From JAZDEY01 sp043808325 [NCBI: Candidatus Eiseniibacteriota bacterium] (GTDB lineage Bacteria; Arandabacterota; Arandabacteria; Arandabacterales): DNA of 64,000 nucleotides. The stretch covers positions 32,847 through 96,846 of the forward strand of contig JAZDEY010000028.1 in the NCBI GenBank assembly GCA_043808325.1, given 5' to 3'. Both the position numbers and the translations under genes were made by a program. Below the pieces are notes generated by a model, which saw nothing but the letters and a program-made list of their open reading frames with translations, was not told the origin of the DNA and ran no database searches. This document shows, in pieces, positions 17,009 through 25,777 of this stretch (the first letter of the stretch is position 1; every line of letters starts with the position of its first letter).

Positions 17009-17218
17009 TGAACCGATTCGGCGCTCACCGTGGCTTTTGCCGCCTGTGTGTACCTTGTGGTAGCAGTGAGTCAGCGAAAGATGTTCGGCCAGGCGGAGTG
17101 TATGTGCGGGCAGGTCGGCGGCGGACCGTCGCCGTAACGAGAAGAGCGGTCCTCTCGGGGGATGCTGGGCTGGGGAGTAAGCGCAAGCGATCGGTATCCG
17201 CAGATCGGACTGAGCAGC

Positions 17219-18127
17219 ATGAGTGAGATGGAATGTCCGGGTAAGAGAAACTTCTTGGGGCTTTCCGACCAATATAGCTCTATCGACAAGAGCCTCTTCG
17301 ACATAATCCCCGTCCCCTACGATGCCACATCGACTTATCTGCCCGGCTCCCGGAGGGGTCCCAGGGCCATAATCGACGCGTCTGCCAACCTGGAGCTCTA
17401 CGACCACCAGCTGGATATGGAGCCGGTGAGGGCCGGTTTTGCCACGCTGGAGGACGTGCCTTTGTGCCTCGGCGACCCTGCGATGATGGTCAAGGCGGTC
17501 GAAGACGTCGTGGCCGGTGTTGTGGCGAGGGACCGGTTTCCCATTGTGCTGGGTGGTGAGCATACGGTCAGCCTCGGGGCCGTAAGCGCCCTGGCGCGCA
17601 AAGAGAGATTCTGTGTGGTCAGCCTGGATGCCCACGCGGACTTGAGGGACACCTACCAGGGAACGAGGTTCAGTCATGCCTGTTTCCTGCGGCGCGCGTC
17701 GGAACTTGCCGATTGGTGCGTCCTTGGAGTTCGGAGCATTTCCAGGGAAGAGGTCGACTTTGCGGCGAGCGCCGGGCCAAGGATATTCTATGCCGACTCC
17801 CTGGTAAAGGGTGGCGTTGGTGCGGTTGATCTTGACTTTATTCCCGGGACTGTTTACTTGAGTATTGACGTGGACGTGCTTGATCCGTCGATTATGCCGG
17901 CTACGGGTACGCCTGAGCCGGGCGGACTCGAGTGGTACGACTTGCTGGAGCTCTTGAAGCGTATCGTCAGCGGCAGAAGAGTTCTCGGCTTTGATGTGGT
18001 TGAGCTTTGCCCGCTCGCGGGAAATCCCGCTCCGGATTTCACTGCGGCCAAGCTCATATACAGACTGGTAGGCACGATCATGAAGTTTTCGTCAAACCGG
18101 GAGGACGACAGGACTCGCCATGGCTAA
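17219..18127 (+). CDS. Agmatinase/arginase (ureohydrolase) family protein
   Basis: The enzyme has the three metal-binding signatures of the ureohydrolase family: GGEHTVSLG, SLDAHADLRD and SIDVDVLDPSIMPATGTPEPGG, which hold two manganese ions. It is probably agmatinase (agmatine to putrescine and urea), as in bacterial SpeB-like proteins without Arg-specific features, but arginase or a related amidinohydrolase cannot be excluded. The start is ATG 17219 (302 aa, normal length); ATG 17228 is an alternative and an upstream ATG at 17162 would give an extension unlike the family. It overlaps rpoZ by 8 bp. Confidence 0.88.
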   Translation: MSEMECPGKRNFLGLSDQYSSIDKSLFDIIPVPYDATSTYLPGSRRGPRAIIDASANLELYDHQLDMEPVRAGFATLEDVPLCLGDPAMMVKAVEDVVAGVVARDRFPIVLGGEHTVSLGAVSALARKERFCVVSLDAHADLRDTYQGTRFSHACFLRRASELADWCVLGVRSISREEVDFAASAGPRIFYADSLVKGGVGAVDLDFIPGTVYLSIDVDVLDPSIMPATGTPEPGGLEWYDLLELLKRIVSGRRVLGFDVVELCPLAGNPAPDFTAAKLIYRLVGTIMKFSSNREDDRTRHG

Positions 18128-18464
18128 GAGAAAATCCAAGAAGAAGCAGCCGGCAAAAGAAGCGCCTAAACCGCAGCAGCGCACCATAGCTCTCAATCCC
18201 GACCTCGACGTCGAAGATCAGATTCCGCTCAATGAACTACCCACGATTTTCCCCAATTCTTATGAGGCGGTGGTAGCGGCAGCGCGCAGAGCCAGGCAGC
18301 TAAATCTTGGATTGAAGCCTCTGGTCAAGACCAAAATGCTGAGGCCCGTTGATGTGGCCCTCGCAGAGCTTGCAGCCAAAAAGATCGAGTATGCTATAGA
18401 CAGTGACGAATCGCTGCGAGAAGATCCGACTGTCAAGCGCAAATCTCGGTCCAAGAAGTCCTGA
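18120..18464 (+). CDS. rpoZ: RNA polymerase omega subunit
   Basis: The central part (NSYEAVVAAARRARQL and MLRPVDVALAELAAKKIEY) is the omega fold that latches the beta-prime subunit. At 114 aa it is longer than many omegas because of a Lys-rich N-terminal tail (AKRKSKKKQPAKEAPKPQQR) and a basic C-terminal tail (KRKSRSKKS). Both tails are unusual; they may contact nucleic acid or stabilise the complex. It begins inside the end of the agmatinase-like gene. Confidence 0.88.
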   Translation: MAKRKSKKKQPAKEAPKPQQRTIALNPDLDVEDQIPLNELPTIFPNSYEAVVAAARRARQLNLGLKPLVKTKMLRPVDVALAELAAKKIEYAIDSDESLREDPTVKRKSRSKKS

Positions 18465-18481
18465 TTTCGGTTTTTCGATCG

Positions 18482-18928
18482 GTGCCGCAGCCGGGCACCC
18501 GGGTGAAGTCAGCCGTGTTCTATAAGACCATCGAGCACACCGCGGATATCGGCATCGAAGTTGACGCACCCGACGCGGCCGGAGTCTTCACCAATGGCGC
18601 GTTGGCGATGTTTGATCTGATGTACGGCCTTCGGTCGATCCGAACCAAAGAGAAGCGGCGGATCACTGTCACGGGCGAGAATCTGAGCGAGCTTCTGGTC
18701 GCGTGGCTCAACGAGGTTCTGTACGTTTATGCCGTGGAGAAGCTGCTGCTGGCTGGTTTCAGTGAGGCGACTCTTTCGGGGGATTGCTTCTCGGCCTGGG
18801 GCGTCGGTGAGAAGCTGGATCCTGGCGTTCACAGGTGCGACATGGAGATCAAGGCTGCGACCTATCATAACCTCTCCTTCAAGCAAACCGGCGACAGATG
18901 GACGGCGCGGATAATCCTCGACGTCTGA
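18482..18928 (+). CDS. Archease
   Basis: The 148-aa product carries archease motifs: YKTIEHTADIGIEVDAPD at the N-terminus, GENLSELLVAWLNEVLY in the middle, and IKAATYHNLSFKQTGDRW near the end. Archease is the cofactor that lets the RtcB ligase turn over many times. It stands 41 bp before rtcB, supporting this function. The GTG start at 18482 gives an extra MPQPGTR; GTG 18503 (MKSAVFYKTIEHT) is an equally plausible start. Confidence 0.93.
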   Translation: MPQPGTRVKSAVFYKTIEHTADIGIEVDAPDAAGVFTNGALAMFDLMYGLRSIRTKEKRRITVTGENLSELLVAWLNEVLYVYAVEKLLLAGFSEATLSGDCFSAWGVGEKLDPGVHRCDMEIKAATYHNLSFKQTGDRWTARIILDV

Positions 18929-18969
18929 TGCCGCCCGGCATTCGATGCGATCGGCAGCCGAGGTGATCT

Positions 18970-20415
18970 GTGAGCGGGGCCGTGAAACTCGAGAAGATCG
19001 ATGATTACCACTGGCGCATAGCCAAGACCGGTGGAATGCGTGTGCCCGGCATGATTTACGCCGACGAGCGCCTGCTCCAGGATATCAACATGGATGAGAG
19101 CCCCAAGCAGGTGATGAACGTTGCCTGCCTGCCAGGCATCATCAAATACTCTCTCGCGATGCCCGACATGCACTGGGGTTATGGATTTCCCATAGGCGGG
19201 GTGGCTGCCACCGACCTTGAGAGCGGAGTCATATCGCCGGGCGGCGTCGGCTACGACATAAATTGCGGCTGCCGCCTCCTCCGGAGCGATCTCACCATCG
19301 ATGATGTCAAAAGCAAGTTGGGTAGACTTGTAAGGGATCTCTTCAATAATATTCCCAGCGGTGTGGGTTCAACCGGAGTGATCAAGCTCTCGGCGGGCGA
19401 AGAGCGCCGCGTGCTGACCCGGGGCGCGGAGTGGGCCGTGAAGAACGGCTACGGAGACAGCGATGATCTTGAACGGACCGAAGATCGCGGGGCGATGGAG
19501 GGAGCCGATCCCGATGCAGTCAGTGACCGTGCGATCACGCGGGGCAAAGAACAACTCGGCACCTTAGGGTCGGGCAATCACTTCCTGGAGGTGGACCTGG
19601 TCGACGAGATTTACGACCACCAGGTAGCGACTTCCTTCGGCCTTGCCCCAGGGATGATTGCGGTCTTGATCCATTCCGGCTCAAGGGGCCTGGGCTACCA
19701 GGTCTGCGACGACTACCTTCGTGAGATGGGCAAGGCAGTCCAGAAATACAAGATAGATCTGCCGGACAGGCAACTGGCGAGCGCCCCCATCACATCCCCG
19801 GAAGGAGAGGCTTACTTCGCCGCTATGGCCTGTGCGGCAAACTATGCCTGGGCCAACAGGCAATGCCTGATGCACTGGACCAGGGAGACCTTTCAAAAGA
19901 CCCTGGGGATCTCGCCCGCGGCTCTCAACATGAGACTGGTCTATGACGTGTGCCACAATATTGCAAAGAAAGAGACTCATACCGTGGACGGCGAGAAGAA
20001 ACGGGTCTGCGTTCATCGGAAGGGCGCCACCCGGGCCTTTCCTCGAGGGCATCCCGAGGTGCCCGCCTGCTATAGAGAGTCTGGCCAACCGGTCCTGATA
20101 CCCGGCGACATGGGTACCAACTCCTACGTGCTCGTAGGGACCGACTCTGCAATGGAGGAAACCTTCGGCAGCACTTGCCATGGGGCCGGCCGAGTCCGCA
20201 GTCGCACACAATCCAGGCGGTTGACGGATGGCGCGCAGCTCTTGAGGGAACTGGAGGAGAAGGGTATTCTGGTGATGGCGAGAGGGAAAAAAACGATTGC
20301 CGAGGAGGCTCCGGAGGCATATAAAGATATTGATCGGGTTGTCGACGTAGTCCACAAGGCCGGGATATCGCGGAAGGTCGCAAAGCTGAGACCGCTTTGC
20401 GTGATCAAAGGATAG
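18970..20415 (+). CDS. rtcB: RNA-splicing ligase RtcB
   Basis: The 481-aa product has the conserved RtcB motifs PDMHWGYGFPIGGVAATD, GGVGYDINCGCRLL, LGSGNHFLEVDLV, HSGSRGLGYQV, and the guanylylated His segment CVHRKGATRAFPRGHPEV, then GSTCHGAGR. It joins 2',3'-cyclic phosphate or 3'-phosphate RNA ends to 5'-OH ends, using GTP and manganese. The start is GTG 18970 after GAGGTGAT. The length is standard for bacterial RtcB, with no intein or frameshift. Archease is adjacent. Confidence 0.97.
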   Translation: MSGAVKLEKIDDYHWRIAKTGGMRVPGMIYADERLLQDINMDESPKQVMNVACLPGIIKYSLAMPDMHWGYGFPIGGVAATDLESGVISPGGVGYDINCGCRLLRSDLTIDDVKSKLGRLVRDLFNNIPSGVGSTGVIKLSAGEERRVLTRGAEWAVKNGYGDSDDLERTEDRGAMEGADPDAVSDRAITRGKEQLGTLGSGNHFLEVDLVDEIYDHQVATSFGLAPGMIAVLIHSGSRGLGYQVCDDYLREMGKAVQKYKIDLPDRQLASAPITSPEGEAYFAAMACAANYAWANRQCLMHWTRETFQKTLGISPAALNMRLVYDVCHNIAKKETHTVDGEKKRVCVHRKGATRAFPRGHPEVPACYRESGQPVLIPGDMGTNSYVLVGTDSAMEETFGSTCHGAGRVRSRTQSRRLTDGAQLLRELEEKGILVMARGKKTIAEEAPEAYKDIDRVVDVVHKAGISRKVAKLRPLCVIKG

Positions 20416-20425
20416 GGGTGCGGCA

Positions 20426-22813
20426 TTGCCGAAAATCGCCAAGATCGCGAGCAAGGGCAAGAAGAAAAAGCTCAACAAGAAGAAGTCCCAAGAAGAACCC
20501 GAGCAGCCGAAGATCCCCTCCGAGCTCGGCATAATCCCTTTGCGGGACACGGTGATCTTTCCTTACATGATTGCACCTCTGGTGATTGGCAGGACCAGAT
20601 CACTTCGCCTGGTGGATGAAGCATCGAATTCCGATCGCATGGTCGGTCTTGCAACCCAGACCAGGCCTGATACTGAGAATCCTGCGCCGTGCGATCTCCA
20701 TACGATCGGTATCGCGGCGACCATCCTGAAAATGCTCAAGTTTCCGGACGGGAGCACGCGGATTCTGGTTCAGGGGGTGTCCCGGGTCAAGATCAAGGCC
20801 TATGCCCAGGAAGAGCCTTATCTCAAGGCCAGGGTTGAACCCGTGCCGGAGACTCAGGAGAGCACCGTCGAGATACAGGCGCTTCTCCGGACTATCTCCG
20901 AGATTTTCGGCAAGATCGTGTCGCTTTCACCGCACCTGCCCGACGAGCTGCAGGTAGCCGTAATGAACATCGACAACCCAAGCCGTGCGGCCGATCTGAT
21001 CGCCTCCAACATCAACCTGTCAACCCAGGAGAAACAGGAGATCCTGGAGATCTTCGATACCAAAGAGCGTCTGGCCAAGCTGGTGAATTATCTCAATCGC
21101 GAGCATCAGGTTCTCGAGCTGGGCAGCAAGATACAATCGCAGGTAAAGACCGAGCTGGATAAGACTCAGCGGGAGTATTACCTCAGGGAACAGCTCAAGG
21201 CCATAAAGCGCGAACTGGGCGAGGTCGACGAACGGACGGTTGAAATCGAAGAGCTCAAGCAGAAGATCGATGCCGCAAGTATGCCCCAGGAGGCCAAGCA
21301 GGTGGCCGAGAAGGAGCTCGATAGGCTCTCCAAGATGCCGCCTCAGGCCGCCGAGTATACGGTGTCGCGCACCTATATCGACTGGTTGATCACCTTGCCC
21401 TGGTCGGTGGCCACCGAGGATGTGGTCGATGTCCGGGCCGCGAAGCAAATCCTCGATGAGGACCATTATGACTTGGACAAGGTCAAGGAAAGGATTCTCG
21501 AATTCCTTGCTGTGAGGAAGCTAAGGAAGGAAGCCAAGGGACCGATTCTATGCTTCGTGGGGCCCCCGGGTGTCGGCAAGACCTCTCTGGGACGCTCCAT
21601 CGCCAGGGCCCTGGGCAGGAAGTTCACGAGGATTTCCCTGGGCGGCATAAGGGATGAGGCCGAGATCCGCGGTCACCGGAGAACCTATGTGGGCGCGCTG
21701 CCCGGCCGGATCATACAGGGGGTGAGGAAGGCCGGCTCCAATAATCCCCTGTTCATGCTCGATGAGATCGACAAGATCGGCGCCGATTTCAGAGGAGATC
21801 CCGCCGCCGCTCTTCTGGAGGTGCTTGATCACGAGCAGAACCTTTACTTTTCGGATCACTATCTGGAGGTCGCCTTCGATCTGTCCAGAGTGATGTTCAT
21901 AACCACGGCCAACGTGCTCCACACGATACCCGCGGCGCTGCTCGACCGGATGGAGGTGATCGAGCTGCCCGGCTACACCGATGAAGAGAAGGTCTTGATC
22001 GCTAACTCCTATCTTATCGCGCGCCAGATGCAGGCCCATGGCCTTACGGCGGACAACGTTGTGTTCCAGGATGACGCCCTGCGGCTGTTGGTCTCTTCAT
22101 ACACTCGGGAAGCTGGCTTACGGAATCTCGAGCGGGAGATCGCCAACATCGCCCGCAAGGTCGCAAGGCGGGTTGCCGAAGGCGAGACCGCGAAGACCGT
22201 TGTTACGCCCGATAGCGTCGCCGAGTTTCTCGGGCCCCCCAAGTATTACCGCGATATCGCCGAGCGCACCATGCTGCCCGGGGTTGCGACGGGGCTCGCC
22301 TGGACCGAAGCCGGTGGGGACATAATCTTTGTCGAGACCAGCCTTATGAAGGGGGGCAAATCGCTGACCCTTACCGGGCGGCTTGGAGAGGTGATGAGGG
22401 AATCCGCCCAGGCCGGGCTGACCTATATAAGATCCAAGGCCAAGGAGCTGGGTATCGATGAGTCCTTCTATGAGAACAACGACCTTCACGTTCACGTCCC
22501 GCATGGCGGCGTACCCAAGGATGGTCCCTCCGCCGGTGTCACGATAGCTTCCAGCATGGTCTCGCTCCTCACGGACAGGCCCGTCAGGGCGGATATCGCG
22601 ATGACCGGCGAGATCACGCTCAAGGGCAAGGTTCTACCGGTCGGCGGCATCAAAGAAAAGATCCTTGCGGCGCGGCGCGCCGGCATCAAGAAAGTCATAC
22701 TGCCCAAGGACAACGAAAAGGATTTGAGCGAGGTTCCGGAAGTCGTGAAGAACGGGATGGAATTCGTTTTTGTCAGCAACCTTCGCGACGTCTTCCTGAA
22801 CGCCCTCAGCTAG
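20426..22813 (+). CDS. lon: ATP-dependent Lon protease
   Basis: The 795-aa product has the Lon N-domain ([20 protein letters not shown]), the AAA+ P-loop [13 protein letters not shown] and [13 protein letters not shown], and the C-terminal protease with catalytic Ser in [13 protein letters not shown] and Lys in [14 protein letters not shown]. It starts with TTG 20426 after a weak GATAGGGGTG site. The first ~30 residues are a Lys-rich stretch ([17 protein letters not shown]) not typical of Lon. It follows rtcB by 10 bp. Lon degrades misfolded proteins in the cytoplasm. Confidence 0.97.
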   Translation: MPKIAKIASKGKKKKLNKKKSQEEPEQPKIPSELGIIPLRDTVIFPYMIAPLVIGRTRSLRLVDEASNSDRMVGLATQTRPDTENPAPCDLHTIGIAATILKMLKFPDGSTRILVQGVSRVKIKAYAQEEPYLKARVEPVPETQESTVEIQALLRTISEIFGKIVSLSPHLPDELQVAVMNIDNPSRAADLIASNINLSTQEKQEILEIFDTKERLAKLVNYLNREHQVLELGSKIQSQVKTELDKTQREYYLREQLKAIKRELGEVDERTVEIEELKQKIDAASMPQEAKQVAEKELDRLSKMPPQAAEYTVSRTYIDWLITLPWSVATEDVVDVRAAKQILDEDHYDLDKVKERILEFLAVRKLRKEAKGPILCFVGPPGVGKTSLGRSIARALGRKFTRISLGGIRDEAEIRGHRRTYVGALPGRIIQGVRKAGSNNPLFMLDEIDKIGADFRGDPAAALLEVLDHEQNLYFSDHYLEVAFDLSRVMFITTANVLHTIPAALLDRMEVIELPGYTDEEKVLIANSYLIARQMQAHGLTADNVVFQDDALRLLVSSYTREAGLRNLEREIANIARKVARRVAEGETAKTVVTPDSVAEFLGPPKYYRDIAERTMLPGVATGLAWTEAGGDIIFVETSLMKGGKSLTLTGRLGEVMRESAQAGLTYIRSKAKELGIDESFYENNDLHVHVPHGGVPKDGPSAGVTIASSMVSLLTDRPVRADIAMTGEITLKGKVLPVGGIKEKILAARRAGIKKVILPKDNEKDLSEVPEVVKNGMEFVFVSNLRDVFLNALS

Positions 22814-22818
22814 ACTCT

Positions 22819-22854
22819 CTTAAGGGGAGGGACTTGCTTAAGGGGAGGGACTTG
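22819..22854 (+). repeat. 18-bp tandem duplication carrying a ribosome-binding site
   Basis: CTTAAGGGGAGGGACTTG occurs twice, back to back (22819-22836 and 22837-22854), with no mismatch. Each copy has GGGGAGGGA. The second lies 6 bp before the TTG start at 22857; the first would precede TTA instead of a start. Confidence 0.95.
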
Positions 22855-22856
22855 CT

Positions 22857-24521
22857 TTGCATGATTCTCCGAACGTTGCCCCCATTCGATGTTGGGAGTG
22901 GCTTGGTTGCAGTCGGAGCGAATGCGAAGCCTATAGGTCGGAAGATCTAAACTGCTGGCTGATTCCCCGCGCTTGCTGCTCGAATGGTTCCGCCGAAGTC
23001 TCCGAGAGACTGGTCTCAAGATGCGTCTCCTGTCCTGTCTACGCTGCCAATCGGGATCGGGCGGCGGGCAAGCGGTATGCGGACCGCGTTATTCTGGAGA
23101 CCGTTGAGGTCCTGGTCGGCGAGTCGCGCGGGAAATCTCTGAGGCTGGAAAGAACAGAGGTGGAATCCCGGGGCAAGTCCGCCCAGGTAACTCTCTTGAG
23201 CGAGGTCGGTCGGGCGCTTCAGCGCACCATGGAAATCGATCGGATCCTGCTTGTGATTCTGACCGCGGTGACCGCCGGCGACGGCCTGGGCTTCAACAGA
23301 GCTTTTCTGCTGCTTGTCGATGAAGACGGTCGAGCCGTGAGGGGACGGATGGCGGTCGGACCTTCCCACCCCGACGAGGCCGAGCTGATATGGAAAGCGA
23401 TGCAACATGAGGGAAGAAGCCTCGGAGAGATACTGGCGCAGCTCTCGGACAGAGAGGGAACCAGAAACGACGGCATAATGACGCTCGCCTCGAAACTGGT
23501 GGTCCCGCTTGGCGGCAGCGACAACGTGGTATCAAGATGCCTTGAAGAAGGGGCATCCTGCGTGATAGAGCGAGCCTATGACGTTCCCGAAGCCCGGGAT
23601 ATTGCCGACGTTCTGTCCAACCAGCATTTCCTGGTGGTGCCTCTGGTAGCGGAGGAGCGGAAGCTCGGCGCCATCATAGCGGACAATTTCGTGACCGGTC
23701 GCAAGATACGCAATGAGGATGTGCGGCTCCTGGAGAGCTTCGCGAGCCAGGCGGCGCTGGCGATACTCAATGCTTCACTGCACAGGAAGCTCCAGGAGCG
23801 GGTGAAAGAACTGGAACAGGCTCACGAGGAACTGACCTACAACCAGATTCAGCTCTTGCGGGCCGAGGGCCTGGTTGCGGCAGGAGGGCTTGCTGCGACC
23901 CTGATCCACGACCTGAAGGCGCCGCTGGTATCCATAGGCTTGATGGCCAGGGCTGCATCTTCCGATCTTGCAGGCATCGGTCCCACAAAGGAGATTCTTG
24001 ATAAGATCAGCGCGGAGATCGTAAGGATCGAGCAGTATCTGAAGAACTTCGCCAGATCGGCCGGCCGCGGCACCAAGACTGAGATTGTGGACATCTCGCG
24101 CCTCATCCTGGATTGTCTTGCGGTCGTGCGAGGTGTCGCGGCAAAGGGTGGCATCGAGTGCTCGGTCGACCTCAACCACGGCGATGCCAGGGTCAGAGGC
24201 AGCAGGGTCGGACTCCGTCAGGTGATCGTGAACCTGCTCTATAACTCAATCGAGGCGATGCCCGAGGGCGGGAAACTCGCGGTCGCGACCGTGAGCGAGC
24301 AGGGTGTGCTCAAGGTCTCAGTTGAAGATACCGGCACAGGTATCCCGGAGGAGCTCAGGACGAGGGTCTTCTCTCCGTTCTTCACCACCAAACTGGAAGG
24401 CTCGGGACTGGGCCTGGTCATTGCGAAGCGAATTGTGACGGGTTATGGCGGCAGAATCGCTCTGGAGCTGAAGGAGGGTGCCGGGACCCGCTTTTCGATC
24501 TATCTTCCGGTTGTGAAGTAA
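22857..24521 (+). CDS. GAF-domain sensor histidine kinase with Cys-rich N-terminus
   Basis: The 554-aa protein starts at TTG with GGGAGGGA 6 bp upstream. Residues about 10-65 hold many cysteines (CWEWLGC, ECEAY, NCWLIPRACC, CVSCPVY), resembling the two-CW motif found before sensory domains in other bacteria and possibly metal-binding. A GAF domain covers about 110-310. Then a coiled coil and HisKA (LIHDLKAPLVSIGLM, His near 350), and the HATPase with NLLYNSIEAMP, DTGTGIPEEL and GSGLGLVIAKRI. No membrane helix is seen, so it is a cytoplasmic kinase. No response regulator is nearby. Confidence 0.9.
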   Translation: MHDSPNVAPIRCWEWLGCSRSECEAYRSEDLNCWLIPRACCSNGSAEVSERLVSRCVSCPVYAANRDRAAGKRYADRVILETVEVLVGESRGKSLRLERTEVESRGKSAQVTLLSEVGRALQRTMEIDRILLVILTAVTAGDGLGFNRAFLLLVDEDGRAVRGRMAVGPSHPDEAELIWKAMQHEGRSLGEILAQLSDREGTRNDGIMTLASKLVVPLGGSDNVVSRCLEEGASCVIERAYDVPEARDIADVLSNQHFLVVPLVAEERKLGAIIADNFVTGRKIRNEDVRLLESFASQAALAILNASLHRKLQERVKELEQAHEELTYNQIQLLRAEGLVAAGGLAATLIHDLKAPLVSIGLMARAASSDLAGIGPTKEILDKISAEIVRIEQYLKNFARSAGRGTKTEIVDISRLILDCLAVVRGVAAKGGIECSVDLNHGDARVRGSRVGLRQVIVNLLYNSIEAMPEGGKLAVATVSEQGVLKVSVEDTGTGIPEELRTRVFSPFFTTKLEGSGLGLVIAKRIVTGYGGRIALELKEGAGTRFSIYLPVVK

Positions 24522-24524
24522 TTG

Positions 24525-25769
24525 ATGATAATAATAGTGTTTGAGATCCTGCTGATAAGTTTGCTGCTTGCCTTGTCCTCCTGTTTCTCAGGCTCGGAGA
24601 TGGCCCTCTTTTCCTTGAGGGCCCACGAAGTGCGGAGGCTCGAGCGGGAACCGTCGCCCAAGTCGATCAGGGTGGTCACACTGCTCAAGGATCCTCACCG
24701 CTTCCTTGTTGCCATACTTGTCGGCAACACGCTGGTAAATGTAGCGGCCTCGGGCTTGGGCACCAACCTGGTAAGCCGCTTTTTTCACCAGGATGAGATA
24801 GCCATAAGCGTGGCCGCAATGAGCGTGCTGGTTCTGGTCTTCGGAGAGGTCAGCCCCAAGACCTACGCGCTCAACAATCCCTTGCGGGTGTCCCTCGCTC
24901 TGTCCCGGTTCGTGTCGATTGCGGTCAGAGTCTTTGGGCCTCTCAAGGGGGCCCTGGAGTTCTTCCTCAGACTGACGATCAAACCCGGACTCTCGGCGAT
25001 TCCAGGGAAGATGGCCTCAACCGGGGAACATGCCAGTGAGGCGATCGCGCTGGGGCATTCCCAGGGTGTGGTGGACAGGTTTGAGGAAGAGGTCCTACGA
25101 GGGCTCTTTAAAGTGACGCATCTTTCGGTCCAGAACGTGATGACTCCCCGAACCGAGGTTTTCATGCTGGGCGCCGACCTTTCTCTGGGCGAGGCCACCA
25201 GCCTTGTTAAGTCTTCAGGTTTTTCGCGGATTCCGATCTTTGCGAGCGAGAACCGCGACAGCATCGTCGGGGTGCTTTACGTCAAAGACGTGCTCTATAA
25301 GAGATGCGGACGGGAGGCGAAGCTCGGCGAGGCAGCCAGGAGGCCTGTCTTTGTACCCGAATCCAAATCGGTGGTGGACCTGATGCGGGAGTTCATCGGC
25401 GGCGAAGCCCATTTCGCGGTTGTGATAGATGAATACGGCATGTTCACAGGCATCGTGACCATTGACGACATTCTTGCCGAGATAACGGGAAGGGAAGCGG
25501 GCAAGCACGCTGAGAAATATAGCTACCGGAAGCGGTCCAGATCCAGCTGGGAAGTGTCGGGACGGATGGATATCGATTACTTCAACGCCCTTGTGGGGTC
25601 CGCGGTGCCGGCCGAGGGCGCCGAGACGATCGCGGGTTTTGTTACCGCGAGGATGGGCAAGATTCCGGTCCGGGGAGAGGAACTCACCGCCGGCAATCTT
25701 AAGCTCCGGGTGCTGGATGCGGACAGGTTGCGGATCAGGCGAATCCTGGTTGAAAGGCTAAAGAGGTAG
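24525..25769 (+). CDS. CNNM/CorC-family membrane protein with CBS domains (first copy)
   Basis: Residues 1-190 are a DUF21/CNNM transmembrane domain (FSGSEMALFSLRAHE; LVGNTLVNVAASG; VFGEVSPKTYALNNP). They are followed by two CBS motifs (VMTPRTEVFMLGADLSL; FSRIPIFASENRDSIVGVLYVKDV; VIDEYGMFTGIVTIDDILAEITG) and a C-terminal CorC_HlyC domain (MDIDYFNALVG). The family is linked to magnesium or cobalt export; substrate unproved. Start ATG 24525 is preferred over TTG 24522, 1-4 bp after the kinase stop. It forms a tandem with the next gene. Confidence 0.9.
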   Translation: MIIIVFEILLISLLLALSSCFSGSEMALFSLRAHEVRRLEREPSPKSIRVVTLLKDPHRFLVAILVGNTLVNVAASGLGTNLVSRFFHQDEIAISVAAMSVLVLVFGEVSPKTYALNNPLRVSLALSRFVSIAVRVFGPLKGALEFFLRLTIKPGLSAIPGKMASTGEHASEAIALGHSQGVVDRFEEEVLRGLFKVTHLSVQNVMTPRTEVFMLGADLSLGEATSLVKSSGFSRIPIFASENRDSIVGVLYVKDVLYKRCGREAKLGEAARRPVFVPESKSVVDLMREFIGGEAHFAVVIDEYGMFTGIVTIDDILAEITGREAGKHAEKYSYRKRSRSSWEVSGRMDIDYFNALVGSAVPAEGAETIAGFVTARMGKIPVRGEELTAGNLKLRVLDADRLRIRRILVERLKR

Positions 25770-25777
25770 AATCGGTC

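Noticed and set aside
16930-17226. 98-codon frame across the palindrome after groEL
   Set aside because: No ribosome site, no family, and it runs across a 22-bp palindrome; the agmatinase start lies inside it.
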